From Altererythrobacter sp. (lineage in GTDB: Bacteria; Pseudomonadota; Alphaproteobacteria; Sphingomonadales; Sphingomonadaceae), in assembly GCA_023260985.1 (NCBI GenBank), contig JALRKY010000017.1:1-64000 (forward strand): a DNA stretch of 64,000 nucleotides, read 5' to 3'. Positions 1 through 9,009 of the stretch are shown here, in pieces. A program made the position numbers and the translations under genes. The notes beneath the pieces were generated by a model that was not told where the DNA came from, did not search any database, and worked only from the letters and a program-made list of their open reading frames with translations. The first letter of the stretch is position 1; each line of letters opens with the position of its first letter.

Positions 1-133
1 GGGCGCGAAGCAGGCCGAAGGCCAACCTTTCGTTGTAGCCGTTCTCCCATGGTGATCCGGGCTCGATGTAGAGCGTCTTCACGCCTATCCGACCCAGCCA
101 GTCCCGCAAGGCGTGTGCGGTAAACTCAGCACC
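1..133 (-). pseudogene. IS3-family transposase remnant (rve/DDE domain fragment)
   Basis: Read on the minus strand, this edge encodes EFTAHALRDWLGRIGVKTLY, then EPGSPWENGYNE. This is the hallmark C-terminal integrase core of IS3-family OrfB transposases, including the conserved NGYNE glutamate of the DDE triad. The usual SDNG in front of the EF pair is replaced by unrelated residues, so the second catalytic Asp is gone. After NGYNE the expected FN-x-x-L residues are also missing. It is therefore a short, non-functional scrap. The left end runs out of the window, so its true extent is unknown. Positions 134-223, between it and tRNA-Val, are AT-rich with no gene visible. No terminal inverted repeats can be seen. 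Confidence 0.6.
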
Positions 134-223
134 CGAGATTATTGGTAAATATCGGAAATATGACGGCAAACTTGCAGTCTACTATCCTACTGTAATTGCC
201 ATCCAGTAGGAATAGTGACTGCG

Positions 224-299
224 TGGTGGGCGGTGACGGGCTCGAACCGCCGACCCTCTCGGTGTAAACGAGATGCTCTACCAACTGAGCTAACCGCCC
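224..299 (-). tRNA. tRNA-Val (anticodon TAC)
   Basis: On the minus strand the 76 bases fold as a complete cloverleaf. The acceptor is GGGCGGT/ACCGCCC with discriminator A and an encoded CCA. The D arm is GCTCAGTTGGTAGAGC, and the anticodon stem TCTCG/CGAGA carries loop TTTACAC. The T arm contains GGTTCGAACC. The anticodon TAC reads GTN valine codons, chiefly GTA. Confidence 0.95.
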
Positions 300-392
300 C
301 GCTGCCTCGCTGCGGAGAAGCGCGCTATCTAGCGTGGCTTCGCGCAAAATCAATTGCCCATTGCTTTACGGTAGGTTTAGGCGGACGCCATA

Positions 393-1370
393 ATGATCAA
401 ACGGGTTTCAGTATTTGCCACGGGCGGCACGATCGCCGGGATTGCGGGGTCCGCAATCGCAAGGGACTATCGCGCGGGCCAGATCCGGATCGAGGATTAT
501 CTTGAACAGGCAGGCGTGCTGGGGCTGGAGGCCGAACTTTCGGGCCGCCAGATCGCCAATATCGATTCGGCCGATATGGGCCCGGCGGTGTGGAACGATC
601 TCCATCCGGCGATCATAGGAGCACTCGCGGACGATAATTGTGACGGCGTCATCGTAACCCATGGCACCGACACGCTGGAAGAAACCGCCTTCCTGCTCGA
701 CCTGACGTTGCCCGAAACAAAACCGGTCGTGGTCGTAGGCGCGATGCGTCCGGCCGATGCTGTGGGGTATGACGGCCTCCGGAACTTCGCTAATGCGGTG
801 CGCTTAGCGAGCGATCCCGAAGCGGCCGGGCGCGGCGTGCTGGTGGTGATGGGAGACCGGGTGTTCGCCGCACGCGACGTGCGAAAGGTGCGCACGCGTG
901 AGGTCGATGCCTTTCGCGGCTTCCCGCGCGAATCGGTTGGGCTGGTGACGCCTGCCTCGCTCGACTGGTTCGGCTCGCCCTGGCGCAGCGATATGGAGGC
1001 GCGGCTCGAATGGCATGACCAACTGCCGGATGTGCCGATACTCTATGTCTATGCCGGGATGCGGCCGGATGCGCTGGCATGCATGGTTGGCGATGCGACG
1101 CGTGGGATCGTGGTGGCAGGCGTGGGCGAAGGCAACATGCCCGAGCCGGTGCGGCAAGAACTTGTTCGCCTTGCTCAAGAGGGGCTGGTTGTCGTGCGCG
1201 CTAGCCGCACCGATGAAAGCCTTGTCGACCGCGAGCCAGAGGACGACGAGAACGGCTTCGTCGCTGCTCGGGCGCTCGGCCCGGCCAAGGCGCGGATCCT
1301 GCTAATGCTGCTGGTCGCGAACGGGATCACTGATCCCGCCGCAATCCAGGCTTCATTCGATAGGCGTTAG
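393..1370 (+). CDS. ansA: L-asparaginase
   Basis: This is a 325-residue asparaginase of the bacterial type I/II fold, which hydrolyses asparagine to aspartate and ammonia. The N-terminal ATGGTIAG (residues 9-16) supplies the first catalytic Thr (Thr13). THGTDTLEE (89-97) supplies the second catalytic Thr-Asp pair. Length is normal and no signal peptide is present, so it should be cytoplasmic. It stands alone, 93 bases downstream of the divergent tRNA-Val, with a small hairpin after the stop. The gene symbol is a family-level guess, because I cannot separate type I from type II without an alignment. Confidence 0.88.
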   Translation: MIKRVSVFATGGTIAGIAGSAIARDYRAGQIRIEDYLEQAGVLGLEAELSGRQIANIDSADMGPAVWNDLHPAIIGALADDNCDGVIVTHGTDTLEETAFLLDLTLPETKPVVVVGAMRPADAVGYDGLRNFANAVRLASDPEAAGRGVLVVMGDRVFAARDVRKVRTREVDAFRGFPRESVGLVTPASLDWFGSPWRSDMEARLEWHDQLPDVPILYVYAGMRPDALACMVGDATRGIVVAGVGEGNMPEPVRQELVRLAQEGLVVVRASRTDESLVDREPEDDENGFVAARALGPAKARILLMLLVANGITDPAAIQASFDRR

Positions 1371-1386
1371 GAGTTTGGCGAATTTA

Positions 1387-1403
1387 CGGCTGCAAAGCAG
1401 CCG
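1387..1403 (+). terminator. Possible hairpin terminator after asparaginase
   Basis: A perfect 7-bp stem, CGGCTGC-AAA-GCAGCCG, begins 17 bases after the stop of the asparaginase gene, in the space between two convergent genes. No T run follows, so intrinsic termination is uncertain. Confidence 0.35.
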
Positions 1404-1493
1404 CAAGCGCGACCGCGCGCCCGCAGCGATGCGATCTTCGATCGCGTGGGCGAGGAAATCGCACGCCGGATAGCGTGCGGAACTAGCGAATCT

Positions 1494-2606
1494 TTAGCTC
1501 CAGGGCGTGACGAGATATTTTTCGCCCGTCTTCATCGCGCGATAATCGGTCACGGCGTCCTTGGTCAGCATCTCTTCGAGGTTGACCCGACACTTGTAGC
1601 TGCTGGCGAAAGTGGTGGTGAGGTTGTCGAGCACGCGCTTGCGCATCCGCATCATCGTTTCCATCCCTGCCATCTGCAGGAACGGCGTGAGCAGCCAGCC
1701 CGAAAGCGTCCAGCCGAAGCCGTAGCTGGGAGTGAGGATCGTCGGGCCGAGGTCGAGCCGGCCATAGATGAACATGCGTTTCTGCTGGTTGGAACCATAG
1801 CGGCTGTATTCGGTCATCTTGCTGACCGCGACCTGCTCCATCGCCTTGAACACATTGTCGACTGCCTGCCCGCCGCCGATCGGATCGAAGCCATAGAAGG
1901 CGTCGGTCGCGTCGATCGCATCGCGCAATTGCGCCATGAAGTTGCCGTCGGAAGAGTCGACGACGTATTTGGCGCCGAGTCCCTTGAGCATGTCGACATG
2001 TTCGGCCTTGCGCACGATGTTGACCAGCTCGATCCCGTCTTCCTGGCAGATCTTGATCAGCATCTGGCCCAGGTTGGATGCGGCGGCGGTGTGGACGATC
2101 GCTTTCGCGCCATCCATCTTGGCATTCTCGACGAAGCCCAGCGCGGTCATCGGGTTGACGAAGGCACTCGCGCCGTCTTCCGAGGAATGATCACCCAGCG
2201 GCAGGCACATCGCTGCGTCGGCGATGCAATACTGGCTGTAGGCATTGCCGGGCACGCAGGCGACGCGCTGGCCCATGAGGGCCTTGGCCATCTCGCTGTC
2301 GCCCGTGGCGACCACTGTGCCCGCGCCTTCATTGCCGGCGGGCAGCTTCGCGCCGTGGCGCGCCTTCGAACCCGTGTTGAAGGGTTCGGGCATGTTCGCG
2401 ACATACTTACCGGGCGAATATCTGGCGTTCTCGAGATCGGCTGCGCTGGTAAGGATCGCGAGATCCGACGGGTTGATCGGCGCCGCCTCCATCTTCACGA
2501 GCACTTGGTTGCCCGTCGGGTCGGGGAAGGTCACTTCCTCGATCGCGACCGTGAGCGTGCCATCGCTTTCGAGCGTGGTGAAAAGCTGTTTTCCGGTGGT
2601 GCTCAT
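1494..2606 (-). CDS. Zinc-independent MDR oxidoreductase (NADPH:quinone reductase-like)
   Basis: A 370-residue medium-chain dehydrogenase/reductase. The N-terminal GroES-like half contains [15 protein letters not shown] and [12 protein letters not shown], both typical of the quinone-reductase/enoyl-reductase branch. The Rossmann half has [12 protein letters not shown], a variant of the nucleotide-binding glycine motif. The Cys/His ligands of the structural zinc are not evident, as in quinone reductases. The substrate is unknown. It is the last gene of the fmt-truA-this operon on the minus strand, and its ATG overlaps the end of truA by four bases, so translation is probably coupled. Confidence 0.8.
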   Translation of the reverse strand: MSTTGKQLFTTLESDGTLTVAIEEVTFPDPTGNQVLVKMEAAPINPSDLAILTSAADLENARYSPGKYVANMPEPFNTGSKARHGAKLPAGNEGAGTVVATGDSEMAKALMGQRVACVPGNAYSQYCIADAAMCLPLGDHSSEDGASAFVNPMTALGFVENAKMDGAKAIVHTAAASNLGQMLIKICQEDGIELVNIVRKAEHVDMLKGLGAKYVVDSSDGNFMAQLRDAIDATDAFYGFDPIGGGQAVDNVFKAMEQVAVSKMTEYSRYGSNQQKRMFIYGRLDLGPTILTPSYGFGWTLSGWLLTPFLQMAGMETMMRMRKRVLDNLTTTFASSYKCRVNLEEMLTKDAVTDYRAMKTGEKYLVTPWS

Positions 2607-3361
2607 GTCGTTGTGTCCTCTCCTGGATAGATTGCCCTCACGAAGTAGAGGCCGTGGGGCGGTGCATTCAAGCCCAATTCCTGCCGGTCGCGCGCTTCGA
2701 GCGCAGCGGCCAGCTGTTCTTCGCGCCAGCGGCCCATGCCAACAAGGGCAAGGCAGCCTACCATGCTGCGCACTTGGTGATGCAGAAAACTTCGCGCAGT
2801 GGCGTGGATGCGCACTTCCTCACCCTCTCGCTCGACGTCGAGCCGGTCGAGCGTCTTTACCGGGCTTTCGGCCTGGCAATGCGCCGAGCGGAAGGTAGTG
2901 AAATCGTGCAGCCCGACCAGCGCCTTCGCAGCGCGGTGCATAGCATTTTCGTCAAGTTCTTGTGAGACTTGCCAGGCTCGGTTGAGATCCAGTGTTAAGG
3001 GCGCGCGGCGGTTCACGATGCGATAGACGTAAGCACGCCCCATGCAGGAAAAGCGCGCATGCCAATCGTCGGGCACGATCTCGCAATGGGTGACTGCAAT
3101 GGGATTTGGCCGCAAATGCGCGTTGAGCGCTTCGATCAACCGGAAGGGGGCGATGTCCTTCCCGATGTCGCAATGGCTGCGCATGGCCAGTGCGTGTACC
3201 CCGGTATCGGTGCGGCCCGCGCTGTGCAGAGTCACCTTTTCGCCGGTTACGGCCTGCGCCGCTACCTCGACCGCTTGTTGCACGCTGGGGCCGTGCGCTT
3301 GCCGCTGCAGACCCTGGAACGGCGTGCCGTCGAATTCGAGGGTGAGCGCGAAACGGGTCAC
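2603..3361 (-). CDS. truA: tRNA pseudouridine(38-40) synthase
   Basis: TruA of 252 residues, which isomerises uridines 38-40 in the anticodon stem-loop of tRNAs. The signature GRTDTGVHA (49-57) carries the catalytic Asp52. HHQVRSMVG near residue 190 is the conserved C-terminal motif. Length is typical. The gene sits between fmt and the MDR oxidoreductase with four-base overlaps at both ends. fmt-truA adjacency, often with def and recR nearby, is common in alphaproteobacteria and supports the call. Confidence 0.96.
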   Translation of the reverse strand: MTRFALTLEFDGTPFQGLQRQAHGPSVQQAVEVAAQAVTGEKVTLHSAGRTDTGVHALAMRSHCDIGKDIAPFRLIEALNAHLRPNPIAVTHCEIVPDDWHARFSCMGRAYVYRIVNRRAPLTLDLNRAWQVSQELDENAMHRAAKALVGLHDFTTFRSAHCQAESPVKTLDRLDVEREGEEVRIHATARSFLHHQVRSMVGCLALVGMGRWREEQLAAALEARDRQELGLNAPPHGLYFVRAIYPGEDTTT

Positions 3362-4275
3362 GGGAGGATCGTGCCCTTAGCCACCGGCCGCCCGCGCAGG
3401 AATTCCGCCCGGTCCATCGACGGCTTGCCCGCGCGCTGCAGCCGCACGGGCCGGATCACGCCTGATACGCAAGCGATGGCGAAATCCTCGTCGAGCACTT
3501 CGCCGGGCGCACCCGAACCCGCCGCCAGTTCAGCGCGCAGCAATTTCACGCGTTCCAGCCCATTGGCGGCTTCAAGCTCGAACCATGCGCCGGGGAATGG
3601 CGCGAGTCCGCGCGCCAATCGTTCTATCTCTTCGCCGGGCGTCGACCAGTCGATCCGCGCCTCGGCCTTGTCAATCTTGGGGGCGTAGGTCGCCTGCGCA
3701 TCATCCTGTGGCTCGGCGCTGAGGCGAGCGAGCTTGCCGAGCGTTTCGAGCATCAATTGGGCGCCAAGTGCCGCCAGTTCCTCAGTGAGCTCGCCAGTGG
3801 TCTTTCGGTCGAGCGGCGTGGTCGCCTTGGCGAGCATGGGGCCGGTGTCGAGCCCAGCTTCCATCTGCATGATGGTGATGCCAGTCACATCGTCCCCCGC
3901 CATCACCGCACGATGGATCGGCGCGGCACCCCGCCAGCGCGGCAGGATCGACGCATGTATGTTGAGGCAGCCGTGCTTCGGCGTGTCGAGAATCGCTTGC
4001 GGCAGGATCAGGCCGTAAGCGGCCACCACCGCAACGTCTGCCAGCAACGCTGCGAACCGCTCCTGCTCCTCGGTGCTCTTCAGTGAAACGGGATGGCGCA
4101 CCTCTATTCCCAAACGTTCGGCCGCCGCTTGCACGGGCGAGGGTTGTAGCCTTTTGCCTCGGCCCGCCGGGCGTGGCGGCTGGGTGTAGGCGCACACGAT
4201 CTCGTGCCCCGCAGCATGCAGTGCTTCGAGCGCCGGGACGGCGAAATCAGGCGTTCCCATGAAGATTATGCGCAT
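3358..4275 (-). CDS. fmt: Methionyl-tRNA formyltransferase
   Basis: A 305-residue Fmt, which formylates initiator Met-tRNA using 10-formyl-tetrahydrofolate. The start [17 protein letters not shown] is diagnostic. [16 protein letters not shown] supplies the catalytic Asn/His, and GLDTGPML supplies the conserved Asp. The C-terminal OB-like domain begins near residue 205. It is the first gene of a minus-strand operon with truA. Its ATG lies only about 12 bases from the arm of a palindromic repeat (4288-4376), so its leader and probably its promoter lie in that repeat. Peptide deformylase, its functional partner, is encoded about 760 bases away in the divergent direction. Confidence 0.97.
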   Translation of the reverse strand: MRIIFMGTPDFAVPALEALHAAGHEIVCAYTQPPRPAGRGKRLQPSPVQAAAERLGIEVRHPVSLKSTEEQERFAALLADVAVVAAYGLILPQAILDTPKHGCLNIHASILPRWRGAAPIHRAVMAGDDVTGITIMQMEAGLDTGPMLAKATTPLDRKTTGELTEELAALGAQLMLETLGKLARLSAEPQDDAQATYAPKIDKAEARIDWSTPGEEIERLARGLAPFPGAWFELEAANGLERVKLLRAELAAGSGAPGEVLDEDFAIACVSGVIRPVRLQRAGKPSMDRAEFLRGRPVAKGTILP

Positions 4276-4287
4276 CGAAACAAAAAC

Positions 4288-4380
4288 CGTTCACCTGAGC
4301 CTGTCGAAGGGTCGTACTTACTTTGAGCGAGGGAAAAAGAAAGTGCAGGGCTTCGACAAGCTCAGCCCGAACGGTTAGTG
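4288..4380. repeat. Palindromic intergenic repeat, copy A (TTCGACAAGCTCAG core)
   Basis: An imperfect inverted repeat. The left arm CCGTTCACCTGAGCCTGTCG (4288-4307) mirrors the right arm CTTCGACAAGCTCAGCCCG followed by AACGG (4351-4374), with about 40 unrelated bases between. A second copy with the same core and the same right-hand tail, CGGTTAGTG, lies at 21409-21507. Repeats with this core are widespread between genes in sphingomonads (general knowledge). The element fills nearly the whole fmt/recR divergent gap. Confidence 0.75.
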
Positions 4381-4387
4381 GAAGCCT

Positions 4388-4984
4388 ATGGTATCGCAAG
4401 AGATCGAGGCATTGGCAAATGCGCTGGCACGACTGCCCGGGCTGGGCCCGCGAAGCGCGCGGCGCGCTGTGCTGTGGCTGGTGAAGAACCGCGAACAGGC
4501 GCTGCCCGCGCTGCTCGGTGCCTTGTCCGCAGTGCGCGAAACGCTGGTCGAGTGTGACACGTGCGGCAATGTCGACACGAAGAACCCCTGCGGCATTTGC
4601 TCCGATCCGCGCCGCGACGCGAAGGTTTTGTGCGTGGTGGAAGACGTCGCGGACCTCTGGGCGCTCGACCGCGCGCGGCTGTTCACCGGGCGCTATCATG
4701 TGCTGGGAGGACGGCTGTCCGCGCTCGACGGGGTTCGGCCGGAGGATCTCAACATCGCCCCGCTGCTTTCGCGGGTCGAGCAGGGCGGGATCGACGAGGT
4801 GGTGCTAGCCATGAATGCTACGCTGGAAGGGCAGACCACCGCACATTACCTTGCTGAGCGGCTCGATGCCTTCCCGTTGCGGATCACCCAGCTTGCTCAT
4901 GGCCTGCCGGTGGGCGGCGAGCTCGACTATCTCGACGAAGGCACTCTGGCGCAGGCCCTGCGCGCGCGCAGGCCGGTCGGCTAG
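4388..4984 (+). CDS. recR: Recombination mediator RecR
   Basis: A 198-residue RecR, which works with RecF and RecO in loading RecA at gaps. It shows the N-terminal helix-hairpin-helix ([15 protein letters not shown], residues 14-28), the C4 zinc finger (CDTCGNVD...CGIC, about 57-75) and a Toprim domain ([12 protein letters not shown] with GGRLSALDG). Length is standard. The first ATG was chosen: GGAAG lies just upstream, inside the last bases of the palindromic repeat. def follows in the same direction after 53 bases. No dnaX is visible upstream, unlike the arrangement in many bacteria. Confidence 0.97.
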   Translation: MVSQEIEALANALARLPGLGPRSARRAVLWLVKNREQALPALLGALSAVRETLVECDTCGNVDTKNPCGICSDPRRDAKVLCVVEDVADLWALDRARLFTGRYHVLGGRLSALDGVRPEDLNIAPLLSRVEQGGIDEVVLAMNATLEGQTTAHYLAERLDAFPLRITQLAHGLPVGGELDYLDEGTLAQALRARRPVG

Positions 4985-5037
4985 CCGATCACATTCATCG
5001 GAAACGCTCGCTTGCGATAGCGGCAGGCGGGCACTAA

Positions 5038-5613
5038 ATGACTGCCATGGCTATTCGTGAAATCCTGGAAGTGCCGGATCCCCGGCTCAAAGTCGTGTCT
5101 GAACCCGTTACGGTGTTCGATGATGAGCTCAAGACACTCGTCGCCGACATGTTCGAGACGATGTATGACGCGCCCGGCATCGGCCTTGCGGCGATCCAGG
5201 TGGGCGTACCGCTGCGCCTGCTGGTGATCGACCTCCAGCCCGACGATCCCGATGCGCCGCCGGTCGACTGTGATCACGGCGGCCACAAGCACACCCATTC
5301 GGCGACCAAGAAGGAACCGCGGGTGTTCGTGAATCCGGTGATCGTCGATCCGGCGGAAGAGCTGGCGACCTATCAGGAAGGCTGCCTCTCGGTGCCTGAA
5401 ATCTATGCCGATATCGATCGCCCGGCGACCTGCACGGTCCGCTATCAGGATCTCGACGGCAACTATCACGAAGAGCAGATGGAGGGGCTGATGGCCACCT
5501 GCATCCAGCACGAGATGGACCACCTCGAAGGCATCCTCTTCATTGACCATCTCAGCCGGCTCAAGCGCAGCATGGCACTGAAGAAGCTGCAGAAGCTCCG
5601 CGCAGCGGCATAA
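5038..5613 (+). CDS. def: Peptide deformylase
   Basis: Removes the N-formyl group from nascent proteins and so completes the cycle begun by Fmt. All three motifs are present: GIGLAAIQVG (47-56), EGCLSVP and QHEMDHLEG, giving the Cys/His/His metal ligands and the catalytic Glu. The start may be 5038 (MTAMAIRE) or the internal ATG at 5047. At 191 residues it is longer than the usual ~170, because of an insertion at about residues 69-92. The insertion contains CDHGGHKHTH, rich in potential metal-binding side chains, and lies between motifs 1 and 2. Confidence 0.96.
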   Translation: MTAMAIREILEVPDPRLKVVSEPVTVFDDELKTLVADMFETMYDAPGIGLAAIQVGVPLRLLVIDLQPDDPDAPPVDCDHGGHKHTHSATKKEPRVFVNPVIVDPAEELATYQEGCLSVPEIYADIDRPATCTVRYQDLDGNYHEEQMEGLMATCIQHEMDHLEGILFIDHLSRLKRSMALKKLQKLRAAA

Positions 5614-5673
5614 GCTGCGGGAAACCCAAACTCAACACTAGCGTTCCCTGTCCGTTCCGCATAGAGTTGCGCG

Positions 5674-6996
5674 ATGGATCCAACGCTTCTTGCCATTATC
5701 GCGCTTGTCCTTGGCCTGGCTATCGGGGCGGGGATCGGCTGGTTCGTCGGCTCCCGGCCGGTTGCCGAGTTGAAGACGCGCGCAGAAGAGCGCGAGAGTG
5801 AGTTCAAGCGCGCGTTGGCCGAACTGGGCGAAGCGCAGATCGAGCTGGCTACGCTTAAGGCTAATGAAGCCAACCATGACAAGCAGGTGGCGCAGATGCG
5901 CGAAGCGCGCGAGGAAATGCTTACGCAGTTCAAGGCGCTGGGCAGCGAAGTTTTGTCGCGCAGCCAGGAGGAATTCCTCAAACGCGCCGAGGAACGCTTC
6001 AAGCAGTCCGAGGATGTGGGCGAAGCCAAGATCAAGGCACTGCTCAGCCCCGTTGGCGAGCGGCTGCGGCAATATGAGCAGCAGGTCGAAACGCTGGAGA
6101 AGCAGCGGGTCGATGCGTTCGGACAGCTCACTGGCTTGATCCAGTCGATGCGCGAAGGGCAGGAGCAGGTCCGGCGCGAAGCGCAGCGGCTGGGCAATTC
6201 GCTCACAAACGCGCCCAAGGCGCGCGGGCGCTGGGGTGAACGGGCACTGCAGAACCTGCTGGAACAGTGCGGGCTCGCCGAACACACCGATTTCATGATG
6301 GAGCATTCGATCGATACCGAGGACGGGCGACTGCGCCCCGACGCGATCGTTCGTATCCCCGGCGGCAAGGTGCTGGTGATCGATTCGAAGGTCTCGCTCA
6401 ACGCTTATCAGGAAGCTTTCGAGGCCGAAAACGACACGGCGCGCGATGCAGCACTGGCCGATCATGTCCGCTCGATGCGCAATCATGTGCAGACGCTTGG
6501 CGCAAAGAGCTACCAGAGCCAGTTCGAGGAAGCGCCCGACTATATCGTGATGTTCGTGCCGGGCGAGCATTTCGTCGCCGCCGCGCTCGAACACGATCCC
6601 GATCTGTGGAACTTCGCCTTCGACAAGCGGGTGCTGCTGGCGACTCCGACCAATTTAGTCGCAATAGCGCGAACGGTGGCGCAGGTGTGGCGGCAGGACG
6701 GGCTGGCGCGCGAAGCGCAGGAAATCGGCAAGATGGGTGCGGAGCTTTACGACCGGCTTCGCGTTGCGGCGGACCACCTCAAGCGTGTGGGCGGGGGTCT
6801 CGAAACCGCAGTCAACCACTACAACAAGTTCGTCGGCAGCTTCGAACGCAATGTGCTTTCGTCGGGCAAAAGGCTGGCGGAAAAGGGCATCGAAATCGGC
6901 AAGGCCGAGATCGAGGAAGTGCCGCTGGTCGAAGCGGCGCCACGCTATACCAGCGACGATTTGCTGACCGATGGATCGCAGGAAGCCGCCGAATAA
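5674..6996 (+). CDS. rmuC: DNA recombination protein RmuC
   Basis: A 440-residue RmuC-family protein. One N-terminal membrane segment (about residues 4-27, LLAIIALVLGLAIGAGIGWF) is followed by a Glu/Arg-rich coiled coil to about residue 170. The conserved RmuC nuclease-like core follows, with RGRWGERALQNLLEQCGL and VLVIDSKVSLNAY. RmuC restrains inversion and recombination at short inverted repeats in E. coli. Here it follows recR and def in the same orientation, with a 60-base gap. Length and architecture are normal. Confidence 0.93.
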   Translation: MDPTLLAIIALVLGLAIGAGIGWFVGSRPVAELKTRAEERESEFKRALAELGEAQIELATLKANEANHDKQVAQMREAREEMLTQFKALGSEVLSRSQEEFLKRAEERFKQSEDVGEAKIKALLSPVGERLRQYEQQVETLEKQRVDAFGQLTGLIQSMREGQEQVRREAQRLGNSLTNAPKARGRWGERALQNLLEQCGLAEHTDFMMEHSIDTEDGRLRPDAIVRIPGGKVLVIDSKVSLNAYQEAFEAENDTARDAALADHVRSMRNHVQTLGAKSYQSQFEEAPDYIVMFVPGEHFVAAALEHDPDLWNFAFDKRVLLATPTNLVAIARTVAQVWRQDGLAREAQEIGKMGAELYDRLRVAADHLKRVGGGLETAVNHYNKFVGSFERNVLSSGKRLAEKGIEIGKAEIEEVPLVEAAPRYTSDDLLTDGSQEAAE

Positions 6997-7181
6997 GCGC
7001 ACCGTCGCGAAGCCGCCGCCAAGCGCGTCGGACATTTTTCGCAAGCCAAAACCGATTCGTGCGCGTATGGGGCGGCGCAACATATACGGGTCCGTTTGCG
7101 TCCCGCCTGCCCACTTTCGAAATCTGACCGGCCCCATCTCGCCGCTCGCCGAGCTCCGGCGCGCATTTCCCTCATGAGTTT

Positions 7182-8987
7182 ATGTCCATGACCTTTGCTG
7201 ACCTTCCTTCGAGCCTGAAAGCCGGGCTGGCCGAACGGAATTACGAATCCGCCACCCCTGTGCAGGCTGCAGTTCTTCTGCCGGAAGCGCTTGGCCGCGA
7301 CCTCGTCGTTTCGGCGCAGACCGGATCTGGCAAGACCGTCGCCTTCGGCCTCGCCATGGCGGGCGAATTGCTCGACGCCTCGGGTGCCGTGCGTGGCGCG
7401 CCGTCGCCGCTGGCACTGGTGATCGCGCCCACCCGCGAACTGGCGCTGCAGGTCAGCCGCGAGCTGGCGTGGCTCTATCGAGGTGCCGGGGCGAGGATCG
7501 CGACTTGCGTCGGCGGCATGAACCCGTCGCAGGAACGCAAGGTGCTACGCGCTGGCGCCACGATCGTCGTCGGTACGCCGGGGCGGCTGCGTGACCATCT
7601 CGAACGCGGCGCGCTCGACCTCTCGGTGCTCGCCGCCGTGGTGCTCGACGAAGCTGACGAGATGCTCGACATGGGCTTTCGCGAAGAGCTCGAGGAAATT
7701 CTCGATGCGACCCCCGAAACGCGCCGTACGCTGCTGTTCTCGGCAACCATGCCGCGCCCGATCGAAGCGCTCGCGCGCCGCTACCAGCATGATGCCTTGC
7801 GCATCGCCACGATCAGCGACCAGCGCGGCCATGGCGACATTGCCTATCAGGCGGTGACTGTCTCGCCTCCGGAAATTGAGAACGCGGTGGTCAATTTGCT
7901 GCGTTTCCACGAGGCTGAAACGGCGATCCTGTTCTGCGCCACGCGCGACAATGTCCGGCACTTGCACGCCACCCTGCAAGAGCGCGGCTTTGCCGTTGTG
8001 GCGCTGTCGGGCGAACATTCGCAGTCCGAGCGCAACCACGCCCTGCAGGCGTTGCGCGACCGGCGCGCGCGGGTATGCGTCGCCACCGACGTTGCCGCGC
8101 GAGGGATTGACCTGCCGACGCTAAGTCTGGTCGTGCATGTCGAGATTCCGCGCGATGCCGAAACCTTGCAACACCGTTCGGGACGCACCGGGCGTGCGGG
8201 GAAAAAGGGCACTGCTGTGCTGATCGTGCCGTTTTCGCGCCGCAGGCGCGTCGAGGAAATGCTGCGGCGCGCGCGGATCGAAGCGCAATGGACCGACGTG
8301 CCCGATCACGAGGCGATCAAGGCGAAGGATCGCGAGCGGCTGCTTGACGTGTTGCTACGCCCGGTCGAAGTGGACGAGGGCGACCGCGAACTGGCTGAAC
8401 GCCTGCTGGCCGAAAAGTCGCCGGAAGAGATCGCAGCCATGCTGGTCCAGGCGCATCGCTCGAAGCTGCCCGAGCCCGAAGACATTGCCACCAACACGCC
8501 CGAAGTACGCCGTGCAGCGCAGAAGGAACGGCATCGGTCCGGTTTCGAGGATGTGGTCTGGTTCCGAATGGATATCGGTCGGCGGCAGAACGCCGACCCG
8601 CGCTGGATCCTGCCATTGCTGTGCCGCCGTGGGCATATCACCCGCAACGAGATCGGCGCGATCCGCATCGGCCCGATGGAAACCTATTTTCAGATCCCGC
8701 AAGCGACTGCCGAGAAGTTCGGCGCGGCTGCAATGCGTACGGCGGGTGCTGACGGCGACGAGGAAAGCATCCTCATCGAACGGTCCGACCGTGGCCCACG
8801 CGAGGCCGCGCGCGGTCATCGAAAGGGTCAGCCTTCAAGGCATGAGGGCGCGGGCAAGCCGGGTGCCAAGGCCAAGCCCTTCCACAAGGGCGGGGACAAG
8901 GGCAAGCACCGGAATGCAGGCGCGGCGCACGAGCAGGCGCGCAAGCCAACCCGCAAACAGAAACACGCGAAGCCAAAGGGCAGGTGA
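7182..8987 (+). CDS. DEAD-box ATP-dependent RNA helicase with DbpA-like C-terminal domain
   Basis: A 601-residue helicase. The conserved motifs occur in order: Q motif (SATPVQAAVLL), AQTGSGKT, PTRELALQ, GTPGRL, DEAD in VVLDEADEMLD, SATMP, and HRSGRTGRAG. After the two RecA lobes, roughly residues 465-525 resemble the RNA-recognition fold of DbpA/CsdA proteins (DVVWFRMDIGRR through METYFQIP). A Lys/Arg/Gly-rich tail of about 70 residues follows, typical of unstructured RNA-binding ends. The likely role is ribosome assembly or mRNA remodelling. No strong Shine-Dalgarno precedes 7182, and ATG 7188 is an alternative start. It appears monocistronic, convergent with the SpoU methyltransferase. Confidence 0.92.
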   Translation: MSMTFADLPSSLKAGLAERNYESATPVQAAVLLPEALGRDLVVSAQTGSGKTVAFGLAMAGELLDASGAVRGAPSPLALVIAPTRELALQVSRELAWLYRGAGARIATCVGGMNPSQERKVLRAGATIVVGTPGRLRDHLERGALDLSVLAAVVLDEADEMLDMGFREELEEILDATPETRRTLLFSATMPRPIEALARRYQHDALRIATISDQRGHGDIAYQAVTVSPPEIENAVVNLLRFHEAETAILFCATRDNVRHLHATLQERGFAVVALSGEHSQSERNHALQALRDRRARVCVATDVAARGIDLPTLSLVVHVEIPRDAETLQHRSGRTGRAGKKGTAVLIVPFSRRRRVEEMLRRARIEAQWTDVPDHEAIKAKDRERLLDVLLRPVEVDEGDRELAERLLAEKSPEEIAAMLVQAHRSKLPEPEDIATNTPEVRRAAQKERHRSGFEDVVWFRMDIGRRQNADPRWILPLLCRRGHITRNEIGAIRIGPMETYFQIPQATAEKFGAAAMRTAGADGDEESILIERSDRGPREAARGHRKGQPSRHEGAGKPGAKAKPFHKGGDKGKHRNAGAAHEQARKPTRKQKHAKPKGR

Positions 8988-9009
8988 CCGCGGGCGCCCT
9001 CTGCTTCCT

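Noticed and set aside
1371-1493. A protein-like minus-strand stretch (YPACDFLAHAIEDRIAAG) after the asparaginase gene
   Set aside because: It could be a relic of a lost gene, but there is no start, no stop context and no family; not enough to annotate.
1446-2630. A 394-codon plus-strand frame opposite the MDR oxidoreductase
   Set aside because: Low-complexity His/Val/Gly composition, no domain; the minus-strand gene is clear.
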